A stretch of DNA of 6,414 bases from Cyanobacteriota bacterium. Lineage in GTDB: Bacteria > Cyanobacteriota > Cyanobacteriia > PCC-6307 > Cyanobiaceae. The position numbers were made by a program, and so were the translations under genes. The notes beneath the pieces were generated by a model that was given only the letters and a program-made list of their open reading frames with translations, did no database searches and was not told the DNA's origin. Shown here one piece after another: positions 6,408 to 6,414 of this stretch (the first letter of the stretch is position 1; every line of letters begins with the position of its first letter). The stretch lies in NCBI GenBank assembly GCA_947463165.1, contig CANHSW010000127.1:1-6414 (forward strand), in the 5' to 3' direction.

Positions 6408-6414
6408 GTGGCCG
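6408..6414 (+). CDS. Possible start of a rightward gene (partial, GTG start)
   Basis: Only GTG GCC G is present before the window ends, so nothing can be said about the product (it would begin Met-Ala). The call rests entirely on the AAGGAGG at correct spacing upstream. The alternative is that the motif is chance and the sequence belongs to a leftward gene ending nearby. Confidence 0.3.

Noticed and set aside
6320..6414. C-terminal end of an upstream leftward gene (such as fabI) overlapping the hisB start.
   Set aside because: None of the three minus frames reads like a known C-terminus, and the one that stays open to an ATGA overlap is Pro/Gly-rich with no recognisable motif.

Overview
The window is high-GC DNA from a cyanobacterium, most likely of the Synechococcus/Cyanobium group. 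Three things support this. There are four copies of the cyanobacterial palindrome HIP1 (GCGATCGC) in 6.4 kb. There is a gene of the Ycf23/DUF561 family, which is essentially confined to cyanobacteria and algal plastids. The TilS, UvrB and HisB proteins also have a cyanobacterial look. This is chromosomal housekeeping DNA. I see no mobile element, tRNA, rRNA, CRISPR array or defence locus, and no new multi-gene system that I can defend.

Layout from left to right: the last 15 codons of a rightward gene with an Arg-rich tail (possibly RNase J or RNase E); a strong stem-loop between convergent genes; a leftward pair, tilS (tRNA-Ile lysidine synthetase) followed after 18 bp by a 358-residue uncharacterised protein with a TPR-like N-terminal part and a run of pentapeptide-like units; a 50-bp divergent spacer; a rightward pair, ycf23 and a small phage-holin-4 family membrane protein; a 103-bp AT-richer spacer; uvrB (excision repair); then hisB (histidine biosynthesis) on the opposite strand, with its stop codon abutting the uvrB stop. 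The right edge holds the non-coding upstream region of hisB and a strong Shine-Dalgarno sequence followed by GTG, probably the start of a divergent rightward gene.

The genes serve different pathways (decoding of AUA codons, DNA repair, histidine synthesis, unknown), so the window is not one functional cluster. Two pairs look co-transcribed: tilS with the 358-residue protein, and ycf23 with the holin-like protein. The most interesting items are the embedded pentapeptide-like array, which lies in a local low-GC patch; the long hairpin without a U-tract; the Arg-rich tail at the left edge; and the zero-gap uvrB/hisB convergence centred on a palindrome.
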